A DNA stretch of 45,824 nt. Origin: Porticoccaceae bacterium (GTDB lineage: Bacteria; Pseudomonadota; Gammaproteobacteria; Pseudomonadales; Porticoccaceae). Each line of letters opens with the position of its first letter. Position 1 is the first letter of the stretch. Of the stretch, positions 45,553 to 45,824 are shown in pieces. The stretch is from assembly GCA_017858135.1 (NCBI GenBank), contig JAFMBY010000008.1, positions 1-45,824 on the forward strand. Reading direction: 5' to 3'. The position numbers and the translations under genes are program-made. The notes beneath the pieces are model-generated. The model was not told where the DNA came from. It saw only the letters and a list, made by a program, of their open reading frames with translations, and made no database searches.

Positions 45553-45679
45553 AAATATAAGGGCAAAAGCCAGTTCTTGTTGGTTGATTCACTCAAGCCG
45601 GCAAGGGTATCGAAATTAGCACCAAAGGCCAAACCCTTTCAGCGCACAACATTTAATCGCAAAAGCCGTGCATCCGCGG

Positions 45680-45707
45680 TTGACCGCTTATTGATCACTG
45701 CTATAAT
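45680..45707 (+). promoter_or_regulatory. Sigma-70 promoter of tRNA-Leu
   Basis: TTGACC (45680-45685) and TATAAT (45702-45707) are 16 bp apart, followed by a GC-rich discriminator (CGCCGCC), typical of stringently controlled stable-RNA promoters. The tRNA begins about 65 bp downstream of the expected start, leaving a short leader to process. Confidence 0.85.
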
Positions 45708-45778
45708 CGCCGCCGTTCTGCCGATTATCGCAGTGGGTAGAAATACCGCAGAGAGCGATCTCTTTAAAATATCGGAAT

Positions 45779-45824
45779 GCCAGTGTGGTGGAATTGGTAG
45801 ACACACGGGATTCAAAATCCCGCG
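45779..45824 (+). tRNA. tRNA-Leu(CAA), 5' part cut by window edge
   Basis: The first 46 nt match bacterial tRNA-Leu: 7-nt acceptor strand GCCAGTG, D-arm with GGTAGACAC, and anticodon stem-loop GGGATTCAAAATCCC with anticodon CAA, which reads UUG. The long variable arm, T-arm and 3' end lie beyond the window. Confidence 0.9.

Noticed and set aside
45691-45704. TTGAT in the tRNA-Leu promoter as an FNR half-site
   Set aside because: The other half (GCTAT) does not match and it lies between -35 and -10 of a clear sigma-70 promoter.

Overview
The window reads as a continuous stretch of a gammaproteobacterial chromosome with moderate GC. Gene order queA-tgt-secD-secF, Pseudomonas-type bkd genes, an FNR/Anr-type regulator and marine-type accessory genes suggest a marine member of the Cellvibrionales/OMG group. 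That placement is an inference from gene content and was not tested phylogenetically.

Region 1 (1-4508) is branched-chain amino acid catabolism: the start of a lipoyl E2 subunit (cut by the window edge), E1 beta and E1 alpha of the branched-chain 2-oxoacid dehydrogenase on the minus strand, a divergent Lrp/AsnC regulator and a leucine dehydrogenase. Region 2 (4809-13136) is an apparent ten-gene plus-strand operon with overlapping or closely spaced genes. It encodes a 'thermostable hemolysin' GNAT-like protein, an acyl-adenylating enzyme, a heme-oxygenase-like diiron oxidase (HDO), an SDR, an exported TPR protein, an OmpR-type two-component system, a cupredoxin-like protein, an FTR1/EfeU-type iron permease and a putative outer-membrane protein. 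This is the best candidate for an undescribed lipid-derived metabolite or iron-linked pathway.

Region 3 (13216-33854) is a glycogen and low-oxygen island. It holds hsp20, glgA, glgB, a CBS-domain gene, glgC, a GH57 glucanase, malQ, a GAPDH gene, a DUF4136-type lipoprotein and two alpha-glucan phosphorylases. Embedded regulators are a FixL/FixJ-like pair, an FNR protein with all four cluster cysteines, a PilZ protein and a degenerate receiver protein. Five sites matching TTGAT-N4-ATCAA at 8 to 10 of 10 positions lie ahead of hsp20, glgC/CBS, gap, glgP1 and glgP2, most with a -10-like hexamer at class II spacing. The simplest model is that FNR/Anr switches glycogen turnover and glycolytic flux when oxygen falls. 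A 161-nt structured repeat with 19-bp terminal inverted repeats sits between the FNR-type site and the gap start codon.

Region 4 (33948-40348) has a P2-type cation ATPase with altered ion-site residues, a three-gene set (retropepsin-like lipoprotein, 7TM protein with inactive transglutaminase domain, RimK-like ATP-grasp ligase) and a VOC protein. Region 5 (40462-45824) is the housekeeping block secF-secD-tgt-queA, with yajC missing from its usual place, then a well-formed promoter and the first 46 nt of tRNA-Leu(CAA). No CRISPR array, rRNA, insertion sequence or prophage was seen.
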